Below, one piece after another: positions 1-10,198 of a stretch of DNA of 64,000 nt. The DNA is taken from positions 6,510,001 to 6,574,000 of the forward strand of contig JARUPY010000607.1 of assembly GCA_029817715.1 (NCBI GenBank). The letters run 5' to 3'. The first letter of the stretch is position 1, and each line of letters starts with the position of its first letter. The notes beneath the pieces are model-generated. The model did no database searches, was not told where the DNA came from, and saw only the letters and a program-made list of their open reading frames with translations. This DNA is from Melastoma dodecandrum. Its lineage: Eukaryota; Streptophyta; Magnoliopsida; Myrtales; Melastomataceae. A program made the translations under genes and the position numbers.

Positions 1-1311
1 ACCGTAATTTGTATCGCCGAGGTGCTGGTCATGGAATTAATTTGTATGGCCACGGGAGTTGCGGATTGGCTATATCTGGAAATTATTGTATGGACTGCTT
101 GGAAGGCGCCCGGCTATTCCTGCTCTATCATTGTCCTCGTTCCACAGGGACTGTATGTGCAGTTGTAGGCTGCAAGATAAGGTACCAGCTGTTTCCGATT
201 AACTGGGATGGGTAAAGAGACTCTTCATTCACCGTCCAGGTCTTCCTCCGATTACCGGCTGTTTGCGATAATTGCCTAGTTCAAACTTACTATATGAAAT
301 AAAAGCCAGGAACTTTTTTCGCAGTTTGTGATTTACCATTCTGTCAGTTCACGATAAATGGACGATTTTCCGAGATTCGGCCGGGTCATGGCATCCCAGG
401 TGAAAACTTACGAGTCAAACAAACATGCCTGACAAACCCACACAAACGGTTTCTCGGTCCACAATCATGATTCCTCCTCCTGAACTCATCCTACATTCTG
501 CTGGCGGTTCTGAGTTCTCATCTGGCAGAGAAATTCACACCCACAAACCGGCCATATGCCAACCCGTCGAATACACCAACTTCCTCTTGCAAATCATGTG
601 GTCCGGAAAATCCTAGGATTAGGACCGAGGTGAAAACCACGCATGAATGTCAAGCGTGATGACAAGAGATATGACAAAGAAAAAGGTCAGAAGATGTAGG
701 ACGCTTTCAACCCAGCAGATCATCGAAACATCCATCACGTCTTACTTCATTCCTTCGTTATTTCAGTCAAGTTTGGCGTCATGAGTTCGGGCATATAATT
801 ATGAGTCCACTTGTAGTCTTCATCGTGTATCATCATATCCATGTGAAGAAAGAATCATTGTTCATCGGTGAACAACTTTGTCTGTGGTGCAGCTCTTTGC
901 AATCAATGTGTCAATGGTGAATGAATGCACGGCTAGAATTTCCTCGACCGATAACTAGGTGTTCTAGATATTGGTAGACCGAATTCGGTAGTCGGCCAAA
1001 CGTAGAAACAGTACTAGTTCTCTGGCGCCAGAAATGTTTATCCAGATCTGTGTCATTCAAGTTGTTAATCAAACCTCATTCTTTTGAAGCAGAGAAACTT
1101 ATCAGATGAAATTCATTCATAATTAATCAGGTTTAATTCAGGCGCTAATTTAAGACGAGATCAGTAATAAATGATCAATCCTAATGCTGGAAATGTTCTA
1201 ACCAAATGGGAAAATTTTCCAGTTATTATTGTATAATTAACCTTATGGTTTGGTACCTATAAATCAATCGTGCACTGGAATGAATCACCGGCTCGATAGC
1301 AAGATGCAAAC
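1..1311. other. Intergenic, no gene recognised
   Basis: No ORF here shows a recognisable domain, codon pattern or splice structure. The sequence is mixed and moderately AT-rich. A possible TATA box (TATAAATC) lies at about 1257, roughly 55 bases before the small ORF that starts at 1312. Nothing else could be supported. Confidence 0.5.
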
Positions 1312-1545
1312 ATGAGTAGTAGTAGTAGTGGAAGAAGAATTAGCAAGGAGAGAAAAAGGAAGAGCCTGCGAATTGCAGCGCGGAAGGAAAGAGTCATCCT
1401 TGCCGGTAGATTGGTCGGAAGAGAAAACATTGTGGATTACTACGAGGGACCAGCATGCAGGACTAGGAACAGGAGGAAGAGGAAGCTGGGACTGTTCGAA
1501 GAGAAAGGGGAAACAGAAGAGTTTGAGCACCTTCTCTTAGTCTGA
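1312..1545 (+). CDS. Hypothetical small basic protein, 77 aa (doubtful)
   Basis: This ORF is the only candidate gene in the first 2.6 kb. It starts with a serine run (MSSSSSG) and is rich in Arg and Lys (for example RRISKERKRK and RNRRKRK), so the product would be small and very basic. A TATA-like TATAAATC lies about 55 bases upstream and an AT-rich stretch follows the stop. A second overlapping frame of similar length is also open, which lowers the weight of the ORF. I recognise no family. It may be a chance ORF in purine-rich DNA. Confidence 0.2.
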   Translation: MSSSSSGRRISKERKRKSLRIAARKERVILAGRLVGRENIVDYYEGPACRTRNRRKRKLGLFEEKGETEEFEHLLLV

Positions 1546-2690
1546 GTTCGCAACTGTGCTACTTACTTTGTTGTTATCTGTATTTTCTCTTAGTGGGAAT
1601 TTGTTGTCATAGTTTTCTATTCCTATATCATCGTAATAGATACCGAAAATCCATAACAAAGGTATCTTTTTGTTCCATACAGAGAGTTTGATTTTTTCGT
1701 CTTTTTTTTTTCGATTCTAAAGCGTTATCCTCTTACTCTCTTTTCTTTCTACCCTTCACCTCCTTCCTTTTCATTTTGCAATGGCAATTACAAGAGCGGT
1801 GGGATTGTTGGATATACAAAATTTGCCTTCTTCAGATAATTCATTCTAAACTCAATGGGTATAGAGTTGATGAAGGCGTATGTCGTTGGATGTGTCATGA
1901 CTTACGAATAAGAGCATAATACTGTTGACCGGCCGCGGGTCTTGTCATGGGCCAACACACTGCATAGCCAACAGTCCAAGCCCGTGTCCATGTCCCGGCC
2001 CACCTTCGGCCCCATGTCCCGGCCCAGGTTTGGGCCCACAGATTGGCCCAACCCAATAATGACGGCCCATCCCGAACCGGTCGCTCCCCTGACGTTTCTT
2101 ATGACGTGTTTGCTGACGTAAATTGCTAACTAGATACTGACTGGATAACCTGGACATGGGCGATCCTAGCCACTATTGCCCCTTCTTCCGGTACCCATGG
2201 TAATGATAAGACCGGGGAGTTGGCGGGATATCGTGAATGTGCCTCCTTCAAATAATTCATATGAGGCCAATAAGGCACTTATTAGCCATTTAAACACGAG
2301 GGGCATCGAGTTGGTGAATTTGTATACCTTTGGATGTGTATGACATTCTAAACGTGAGGATATGAAGGCTGCAATAAATTGAGAAGATGGACAATGACGA
2401 CAAAAAAAGTAGATTAGGTCGAGAAGGACACAAAAGAAGGCGATGAGGTAGGCGAGGACTTAATAAAAGTGGTCGTCAAGGAAAATTCGCAGCGCTGGTT
2501 CATCCAAAAAGAAGGGTGTTGAAGGCGTCATTAGTCACTTTTCTTATTGAACGAGTGTAACTGATTCATAACTTGAGATCTTCATTTATTTTATGCGCGT
2601 ATCGTTAAAAGCAGACTTTGATCGGATTATGAGTAATACAATTATTAAGTGTATAACAAAACGTAGAGAGAATAATGTTGAATCAATATA
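1546..2690. repeat. Non-coding stretch with an imperfect direct repeat
   Basis: No gene is seen. Two diverged copies of one sequence occur at about 1801-1925 and 2219-2365. Shared landmarks include 'TTCAGATAATTCAT' against 'TTCAAATAATTCAT', and 'GTTGGATGTGT' against 'TTTGGATGTGT'. They flank a GC-rich block at about 1930-2170 in which short motifs such as 'GTCCCGGCCCA' recur. The arrangement could be an old insertion between duplicated flanks, but no element type could be assigned. Confidence 0.4.
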
Positions 2691-2694
2691 GGAT

Positions 2695-3269
2695 TCATGT
2701 TCTCTTTACTGTTCCTGGATATTCTGCTATGTGATCTGCAATTGTTCTGCCTTTGACTGATTTTGTTGAGTAAAATCGGATGTCAAACTCTGCTAGTTGC
2801 AACTGCCACTTGGAGACTCTTCCCTTGAGCGGTCGGCTTGTCAAAAAGGTACTTAAGAGGATCGCTCTCGGATACCAGGAGAATTTCATAATGCAGAGTG
2901 TATTGTCAAAGTCGCTGTAGAACCCAAATGAGTGCGCAGCAAGAACGCTCTGAAGTCGTGTATCGGGACTCGCAATTAGTGAACTTTTTTCAAGTAGTAA
3001 ACGGCATGCTCCTTAGCGCCAGGTAACTGTTGGGCGAGCATTGCTCCGAATGACTCATTCCCGAATGTAAGGTAGAGTGTAAGTGGATGTCCCGGCTTTG
3101 GCAAGATGAGTACTGGCGATTCTGTGAGATAACTTTTGATTTGTTCAAATGCGGCCTTACAATCATCGTCCCACTCAAATCTGATATCTTTCCTCAATTT
3201 CTTGAACAGAGGTTCGCACGTATCCTCCAGGTTGGAGATGAACCTTCCAATGTAGTTGACGCGGCCCAT
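2695..3269 (-). pseudogene. Ty3/gypsy RNase H region, broken
   Basis: Two ORF pieces (2976-3269 and 2695-2889) carry the RT-to-RNase H linker and RNase H region. The first has the 'VNYIGRFI' thumb-type motif and the segment before RNase H ending 'HAVYYLKK'. The second has the 'KWQLQLAEFDI' segment and 'GRTIADHIAEYP', typical of the end of gypsy RNase H. A stretch between them is out of frame or deleted. There is no integrase downstream, where it would be expected. It is part of the degenerate element that continues to higher coordinates. Confidence 0.75.
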
Positions 3270-3301
3270 GAAGCCTCAAATCTCCTTAACTGACTTTGGC
3301 G

Positions 3302-4264
3302 CTAGGAGGTCGCAAATTGCTTGGATTTTATCGGGGCCGATCTCGATGCCTTTACTGCTGACAACAAAACCGAGAAGTTTGCCTGATGTTGCCCCAAAGA
3401 TGCACTTGGCCGGATTGAGCTGAAGCTTATACTTGCGTAATCGCTCAAACAACTTGCGTAGAACAATCTGTGATCCTCCTCTACTTTGGATTTGGCGATC
3501 ATGTCGTCGACGTAGACTTCGATTTCCCGGTGTATCATGTCATGGAATAAGACTACCATTGCGCATTGATAAGTTGCCCCAGCTTTCTTAAGTCCGAAAG
3601 GCATGACTCGGTAACAGAATGTGCCCCAGGGTGTTGAGAATGTAGTTTTCTCCTTGTCTTCTTCGGCCATACGTATTTGGTTGTACCTGGAGAATCCATC
3701 CATGAAAGAGAATCTACAGAAGCCAGCGGTATTGCCCACTAGTAGGTCGATGTGCGGCAACGGAAAGTCATCTTTGGGACTTGCTTTGTTAAGGTCACGA
3801 TAGTCGATGCAGACTTGGACCCTTCCATTCTTTTTTATCACCGGGACGATGTTGGCCACCCATTGTGGATAATTAGCCACCTCGACGAAGTTGACTTTGA
3901 GGAGCTTGTCGACCTCCTCTTTAATTGCGAGAGCAAGTTCAGGCTTGTATCGGCGTTGCTTTTGCTTTATGGGATGAATCAGAGGATCGGTGGGGATTTT
4001 ATGTTCTACTATCTCCGAATCTAATCTTGGCATGTCTACGTAGGACTAGGCAACGACATCCGAGAACTCCTTGAGTAAGTTGACGATCTTCTCGGCTTCA
4101 TCCGTTGGAAAATCTGTGCCAATGAATAACTCCTTAGGGTCCTCTTCCGTTTCTATGTTAATTGAGACTGGTTCTTGCAATGTAATCTCTTTTGGTTCTT
4201 CATGTCGTTGGAGACCTTGCTCTAGACCATGATAGCCGTCAAGCAACTTTGGATCGTCTATCAT
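3302..4264 (-). pseudogene. Ty3/gypsy reverse transcriptase, broken
   Basis: This stretch encodes the RT of the gypsy element. Visible motifs are 'QWVANIVPVIKKNGR', 'CIDYRDLNKASPKDDFPLP', 'GFSRYNQI', 'TPWGTFCYRVMPFGLK' and the catalytic 'YVDDM'. The upstream piece (4046-4264) is in the same frame and is separated by an in-frame TAG near 4046, at a place where this family normally has a conserved Trp. After the YVDDM box the frame degrades. The domain is otherwise close to full length. It can no longer be made as one polyprotein. Confidence 0.85.
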
Positions 4265-4724
4265 GTCGTCATTTTGTTCTGGGGTGGATATCGGTTCAGT
4301 TTCGCCTTGTTTTGCGGTGTTTTCGGGTAGATCCGAAGCATCGTTCCTACATGAAAGAAGTAAATCAATGTTGTAGCTGTAATTGAATTATTTGAAATTG
4401 AAGTATTATACGACCGACAACTATCATAAGTCAAGCGCTCTAAAATGATAAATAAGTAAATAAATAAATAAATAAATAACGTTGTGGGATCAGGCCTCAG
4501 CGGGGCCCCATTCGTTTCTTTAGATTCGCCCTCAGCGGCCCGATCCCACAGACACTACGATATTAACTAGGGTTAAGTTACATATAGACATCTTTGCTAG
4601 TCCGCAACCTGAATGTAGCAAGGCAACCTATCCTAGACTCGACTTATTTACATGCAGAAAAGTAAAGCTGGAAAGTTTCACCCTTCGAGTGGCATGTCTG
4701 ACTCGGTCGGGTTCGACGCTTCCA
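4265..4724. repeat. pol spacer with (AAAT)n microsatellite and a hairpin
   Basis: Between the RT and protease ORFs lies an AAAT-type microsatellite at about 4448-4480. It is followed by a potential hairpin at about 4484-4551, where 'GTGGGATC' is answered by 'GATCCCAC'. The copies of 'CTCAGCGG' inside it are repeated directly. No coding sequence was recognised, and the spacer breaks the polyprotein. Confidence 0.5.
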
Positions 4725-6167
4725 TTAGGTTGACTTCTTCTTCAGGCTCTTGTGCCTTGATCTTGAGCTTCTCGGCTTGTTCGGAAACGATCTCACCCTC
4801 CATTGTGGTTGTAGATGAACGAACGAAACAGACGGATGATCGACCACCGGAGCGCAGGTCTTGGAAAGTCCACATTGGTCTTCTGATTTCGGTACCCTTA
4901 GCCCGAGACCGCGTGTCCCTGGTTGAATAGGGATGTTGATCAAATGGCAAATGCCTCTCCCCTGTGCTCCAAGTCCTTGGTCGAGCTGGTATCCAAATCT
5001 GATGAACTGCTTTGCCGCGCAAATGTTACCCTGGCTCATCAGAGGATCCGATTTGAAGTCCTTCCTGACCATGTTAACAATCTCGAACGCTTGAGTGGTT
5101 GACGATTCGCCAGTCGGTTCGCCAACATATGGCATGTCAATCTCCTGGCAAAGCTCCATGGTATGCTCTCCCTTGACCGTAACGAGTTTGCCGTCTGAGG
5201 GGAATCGAACCAATTGATGCAACGTTGAAGGGATTGCCCCAGCTTGATGGATCCAAGGACGTCCTAGCAGCATGTTGAAGGAACCCGCGGTGTCGAAGAC
5301 CTGAAAAGTAGAAGAGAAGAGGGAAGGCCCTACCTTGATCTCCAGGGTCACTTCGTCGTGGGCCTGACGTTTTGCGCCATCAAAAGCCCGAATGGTGAGG
5401 TTGGAAGGTGGAAGCTTCTCAACGTTGACACCGAGCTTTTGTGCTACAGTGAGGGGGATGATTTTGACTCCTGACCCACCGTCTATGAGTACATTAGAGA
5501 CTGTGGTGTCGCGACACCTGAGTGTGATGAATAAAGCTTTGTTGTGGTCGCACCCTTCTTCTAGCAGGTCATCTTCCGAGAATGTGATGGCATTATTTGC
5601 AAGCATGCCGTTCATGTATGAGTCTAGTGCATTGACCTCGACTTGTTCTGGCACGTGCACCTCGGCTAAAAATTTCTCCAACATTTCCATGTATTTGTCG
5701 GAGGAATGGATGAGATCCAACAAGGAGATTTGAGCAGGTTGCTTCCTCAATTGTTCGATGATGTTGTAATCACTCCCTATGACTGCATGGATCACCCTGC
5801 GAATTTCTTCATTTGAAGGCACTTTGGACTTCGACGACTCGGCTTGCGGCGGGGTTTCTGGAGCTGGTACTATCCTCCCTGAGCGAGTGATGAGTTCGAC
5901 CTCAGGACCAGATGCCGAGTTGCTTAGGCCAATAACTATAGGACTATTTGGTTCCACTGGGGGTGATGCTTCAATCGTAATAGGCATCCCACTTTGTTCG
6001 GCCCCCCACTGGGACATAGACATATGGTGTCCTGGGTCGTCGAGGAAGTACTGGGGTGAAACCATCGGGTCGAGAGGTGGGTGTTGGTACAAAGTGTGCA
6101 CCTCTACGTCCACGTCCTCTCCCCCAGCCTCTGTTACCTTGAATGATGTACATGTGCACCTCTTCAT
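4725..6167 (-). pseudogene. Ty3/gypsy aspartic protease with G-patch-like segment
   Basis: A 480-codon ORF covers the gag-pro part of the element. The retropepsin-like domain is seen at about residues 205-310. 'NVLIDGGSGVKIIPL' stands where these proteases have D-S/T-G or D-N-G, and is followed by 'FDTAGSFNMLLGRPWIH', the usual second strand. At about residues 385-410 'FGYQLDQGLGAQGRG' resembles a Gly-rich G-patch. The N-terminal part is linker. It overlaps the gag ORF (5971-6738) in another frame. The DGG variant may mean the protease is dead. Confidence 0.7.
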
Positions 6168-6738
6168 CTTGATCAGTCAATGGTACGAAGGGGTTGGCTC
6201 CAATGTAATTGACATGCTCTGGCAAGAGATTGCTTCTCACATTGGGAGTCGTAGTTGGTGCAGCAAACGTGATGACGCCGTCATCTAGCAAATTCTGAAT
6301 CTTAAAACGAAGGGTAATGTAGTCATTGATGTCATGCCCTAATGCTCCGGAATGATATTGACAAAACGCCTTGGGGTTGTAGCCAATCGAAGAAGGGTTT
6401 GTTGCTTTAGCTTCCATGGGTTTGATGAAACCCATGTCTCTCAGTCGAACGAACATCACGTCCAATGGGTCAGGAGTAGGAGTCAGATCCTCCAATCTGC
6501 GTTTTGGATGCTCTTGTTGAGCTTGCTTTGGCTGGGAGTAAGTCGTCACAGGAGTAGTAGGCCTGAAGCGAGAAGTAATGGGTACCGGGGGCTTGATAGC
6601 TGCCGCGACATACGACCTTGGCGCATAAGAAGTCGGCGGTGGCGCCGCTTTTATGAACTGCTTACTGTGCTCTGCAGCCGCTATGAGCTCCTTGGGCTTA
6701 GGCTTACCAGCTGGTTTCGTCGAAGGGGAGGGAATCAA
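5971..6738 (-). pseudogene. Ty3/gypsy gag C-terminal part
   Basis: A 255-codon ORF with a Pro/Lys-rich start, followed by 'LEDLTPTPDPLDVMFVRLRDMGFIKP' type sequence and 'FCQYHSGALGHDINDY'. The last motif is the variant zinc-knuckle-like box (C-x2-H with a GH-D run) seen in gag of this gypsy group. It lies between the capsid-like pieces upstream and the protease downstream, which it overlaps in a different frame. It is no longer joined in frame to the capsid part. Confidence 0.65.
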
Positions 6739-6749
6739 TCCTTCTCGGC

Positions 6750-7213
6750 TTACCCCATCGAGTTTGTCGGCGTTGATGCCTGGGAAAGAGTTGAGATGGT
6801 CTGCCCGATCATGTAGGGCAAGTATTCGCGAGGCAGGAGTTGGAGAAACTCATCAATCAGTTCTTTTCCTTTGAGAGCTGGCTTGATCTGCGAGGCTATC
6901 TGCCTGAACCGGTGGGCAAACTGTTTAATGTCCTCGGTTCGGTATCTCTCAATTTTCACAGGTCCGATATTGTCGGAGCCATCTCCGCATTGAAGCTGTG
7001 GTAATTCAAGAAATCGAGGGCCAACTCCCTGAACGTTGTATACTGGTTCAAATTCTTGGTATAGTACCAGTGTAGTGCGGACTCTGCCAAACTCTCTTGA
7101 AACATCGATATGCGAAACTTATCATCTACTAAGTACACTGCCATCTTGTGGTAGAAATGTTTCAGGTGTAATTTCGGGCACCCCGTTCCACGGAATTTCT
7201 CGAACTCAGGCAT
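6750..7213 (-). pseudogene. Ty3/gypsy gag capsid (retrotrans_gag), frameshifted
   Basis: Two ORF pieces (6956-7213 and 6750-6959) form the capsid-type domain. The first has 'FRGTGCPKLHLKHFYHKM' and 'ESLAESALHWYYTKN', the standard retrotransposon gag motifs. The second has 'EDIKQFAHRFRQIASQI' followed by 'LLPREYLPYM'. The two lie in different frames with a small overlap, so a frameshift near 6957 broke the protein. Confidence 0.8.
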
Positions 7214-8247
7214 CTTGAACTTTGCGGGATCTGAACCTGAGGGACCTGGTAGTCACTATACTCCCAAGTGTGGGTCTTGTACCCTTGGATCGCGTTGAGA
7301 CATTCTTCTAGTCTCGCGAGGCAGCGTGACTCTCCCTCATGCATGGAAGAGATCTTAGCTTCAAGCTTTGTCTCAAAGGCATTATTTTGGCTTTGCTCCC
7401 CGAGGAGCTCGTTAATGATAGCTGTGTTACGCTTTCTGGGGTTAGGCACAGATAACTTCGTATGTGTAGCTGAGGTTGTCATTGTTGGTGCAGGAATCCC
7501 AAAGTTGGAAGAAGTAGCGACTGGAGGGTAAGGGGTTGGCCTTTCTGTCGGCAAAGACGTCCGCATGTAGGGAGTTGGCCCAAACATTGCTGGCATGTAA
7601 GGAGTTTGCCCCAGTGTCGATGGTTGAGGGAAGTATGACGGCGCAAATGGTTGTGTTGCGATGGACGATCCGGCCATGTCCGAAGGCTGGTATGGGTAAG
7701 GGTTGAACGCGGGTGGTGCGTTAGTTGGCACCGAGGACACAGGCAAGTAGGGCGGTACGTGCGGGTTTTGGGAGACAATAGAAACGGCAGGTGTAGCTGT
7801 TGGTTGCCACTGGAGGAACTCAGCCATCATCATTTTTAGAGATGACAGCTCCGTTATGAGGGTTTCCACCTTGACTCCTAGGGAAGTATTGGCTGCGCTT
7901 TGGGCCGCCTCAGACATGTTGAGGTTGAGTGGTGATACCACTGGTGGAGCAGTTGATGATTCAATTGTCGGTGTTGTGAAAGCCGTCAGAGGTGGGATGT
8001 AGATTGGAGCATTGACCCCGGCTGTGGACGACCCGATGGTGAAGATCGGGGCTCTAGGGAATAGCTCGGCGAGAACGGGTGACCTAGCAAGAGGCGATGC
8101 CGGTGCTGATGTTTGAACCGATCCTACGGTAGTAACAGTCGAGACAACAGCACGAGTAGTTGGGATAGCCTCAGCGGTCACGAGAGAGCTACTAACAGCG
8201 GAAGTAGGTGAAGAAGTGGAGGAGCGGCATGGAGAGGTGTCGGCCAT
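7162..8247 (-). pseudogene. Ty3/gypsy gag N-terminal low-complexity region
   Basis: A 361-codon ORF of low complexity, rich in Ser, Thr, Ala and Pro. The middle is proline-rich ('YLPVSSVPTNAPPAFNPYPY' type), and a short acidic, possibly coiled segment follows at residues 280-320. The last 30 residues leave the frame that continues into the capsid domain. In elements of this group such a disordered N-terminus precedes the capsid domain. It belongs to the same element as the capsid, protease and RT pieces at lower coordinates. Confidence 0.6.
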
Positions 8248-8564
8248 AGCTTCTTGGGTTGAGCGGGTTCTCGGACGTTTTCTTTACGGATCAATCTTGG
8301 CCGTTCGATACCTTGGCTTGATAAACGAGTTGAATCAACATCGAGCAATGTGATACTTTGGATGCATGATATGTAATGATGCATGATCATGTGTAATGCG
8401 AGGATTGGATTGCAATTATAATGAACTCAATCCAAGAGAGAGAAAGCAAGTCAGCGAAACGTCATGTAAACCGAAGTTTATTACAAAGAGTACTAAAAAG
8501 TTTAACGAATAGAAGATTATCGAGCAAGTTTTCAAATGCGGTCCCAAGGAGTGATGTGCTTCCT

Positions 8565-9720
8565 CTAGAAACGTGCTGACTGGACATTAATATCCTTTTG
8601 ATGTTTTTGGGAAGGTTCAAACTCTTTTTCAGTGAGACTCATCCACACGCGTACGAAGTGTGCTGCTGCTCGCCGAATTGCGCCACTTGGTGGTGGGTTG
8701 TCCAGGTCAATCGGATCAAATGGTTTAGCTGGTGCTATTCTGATCTTCGGAGTTCCCCCGAATTGGTGCATGACCCGTGTCGGACAGTAGTAGGATGTCC
8801 CGGTGATCCCGACGATAGGGATATAATCTCCATCCGGGGAGCTTATGATGGCCTAATCAACGACGAAGCATTTGGCTATCTGGTAAAAGTCTTCTGGTTC
8901 CAGGGAGCGGAAAAGAGCTCGAGCTCCCGCGAAGGTATGGGTTGGAAGCCAGGCACGCTCCGATATGCGGCCGAGCAAATCTGGAAACTGTTCCCGTTTG
9001 AACGATTCTCCAGTGATGCCGATGTGGATGTAGAACCATGCTTGGAGCAGTGTCGGGCTGAACGTAAACTTGTGATTTCGCACACCCTCTCCAGCTCTAC
9101 GCGCGATCCGGGTAAGAATATAATTTGTTTCGCTGACCAGGTTGGGAAGAAAATGCCTTCCTTCGAGGATTGCTTTTGTCAGATAGACTGTTCGCTTGTT
9201 GAGTAATGCTTCGCTGTATGGGTAGAGTATGGTCCCCGTGAATAAGAGGATAAATGCCCTCGCTGATCCTTGACCGTCTCCCATGCGTGGCTCATACGGC
9301 GTGTTGCGTAACTCGAAGAGCCTGTTGACGTTGATGTGTCCTTCTGCAGTAATCAAGCTGGGTACAACTGCTGGAGATATTTGAAGAAGATGCGCTATAT
9401 AGTTCCTCGGCTTGTCATCGTAGGGCAGAGGAAGGATTCCCGAGTGAGGAGGGAGTGCAGAGAGATCCCCATATTCTTCATAAGTCAGCCAATTCTAAAG
9501 CGCCAAATCTGAAGGTATAGCTCTCAGGATCCCAGCGAGTGACGAGATGCTGAAGCAGAAACCAATCAACTTCCATGCAGATTAGGTGAAAGAGACCTCC
9601 AAGCTTCCGTTGCACGAACTCCTGTTCTGAGGGACTAAGCACATGGAGCCATCGTCGAAGCGATTCAGTAGATGGAATCTCCTTGCGTAGCACTATTGAC
9701 TCCATGAGGTCAACCTGCAT
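8565..9720 (-). pseudogene. DUF7745-like plant retroelement-associated ORF, broken
   Basis: Three ORF pieces (9478-9720, 8853-9356 and 8565-8771) look like one broken protein upstream of gag. Visible segments are 'WFLLQHLVTRWDPESYTFRFG' (start), 'FVQRKLGGLFHL', 'YEPRMGDGQG' and 'SETNYILTRI', then 'AWFYIHIG'. The pattern of an all-helical protein with Trp/Arg-rich motifs next to a gypsy gag matches the plant-only DUF7745 (plant-mobile-domain-like) family as I know it; its function is unknown. Stops separate the pieces. The ORF lies in the leader between LTR and gag, in the same orientation. Confidence 0.6.
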
Positions 9721-10198
9721 GCTTGGACGTCATTCAATTGTAAAAATAATCCAATCCAAATCCTAATATGAGGTGTACTTGCACACGAGTTCTTTTTGTT
9801 TGAAGAATGATGACATTGAACAAATATTATGATGCATCAACTATTGATCAACAGGCACTCATACAGAATGAATGCGATTGAATGTTGTAATGTAAATAGG
9901 GAAGATAGGGAAGGGAGAAAAGGAATCGAGGAAATCCCTGTAACCAACTCAAGGATCCAGTCTTGCACCCCAAGGCCCAACTGGTCGACGTCACGACTCG
10001 AGCGTCGGATGCTGCGAAAGGGAATTGGGTGATCCTTCCCTAGGTTCCTAACTGGGCCTGCTCGGGCCCTCGCCAGCCGTCTCTGTTTCCTAAGAAGCGG
10101 CGGGTGAAAGGCGGAGCATGATCCGAAGCAGGAACTTTGAGGAGAAATGGGGAGCAGCTCGTGTCGCCAGTCCTTCATCCAAAATGACTTCCTAAAAA
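9721..10198 (-). other. Gypsy leader between LTR and DUF7745-like ORF
   Basis: This stretch has no convincing gene. On the minus strand 'TGGCGAC' (plus strand 10163-10169) resembles the start of the Arg-tRNA-type primer site used by several plant gypsy lineages. It sits about 30 bases inside the proposed LTR edge, farther than usual, so the primer-site call is weak. A 113-codon ORF here has no recognisable domain and is probably chance. Confidence 0.35.

Noticed and set aside
5392..6288. Plus-strand ORFs of 113 and 169 codons
   Set aside because: They are shadows of the minus-strand gypsy protease and gag ORFs.
9837..10178. A 113-codon minus-strand gene
   Set aside because: No domain or codon signal; it lies in the leader of the gypsy element next to the LTR.
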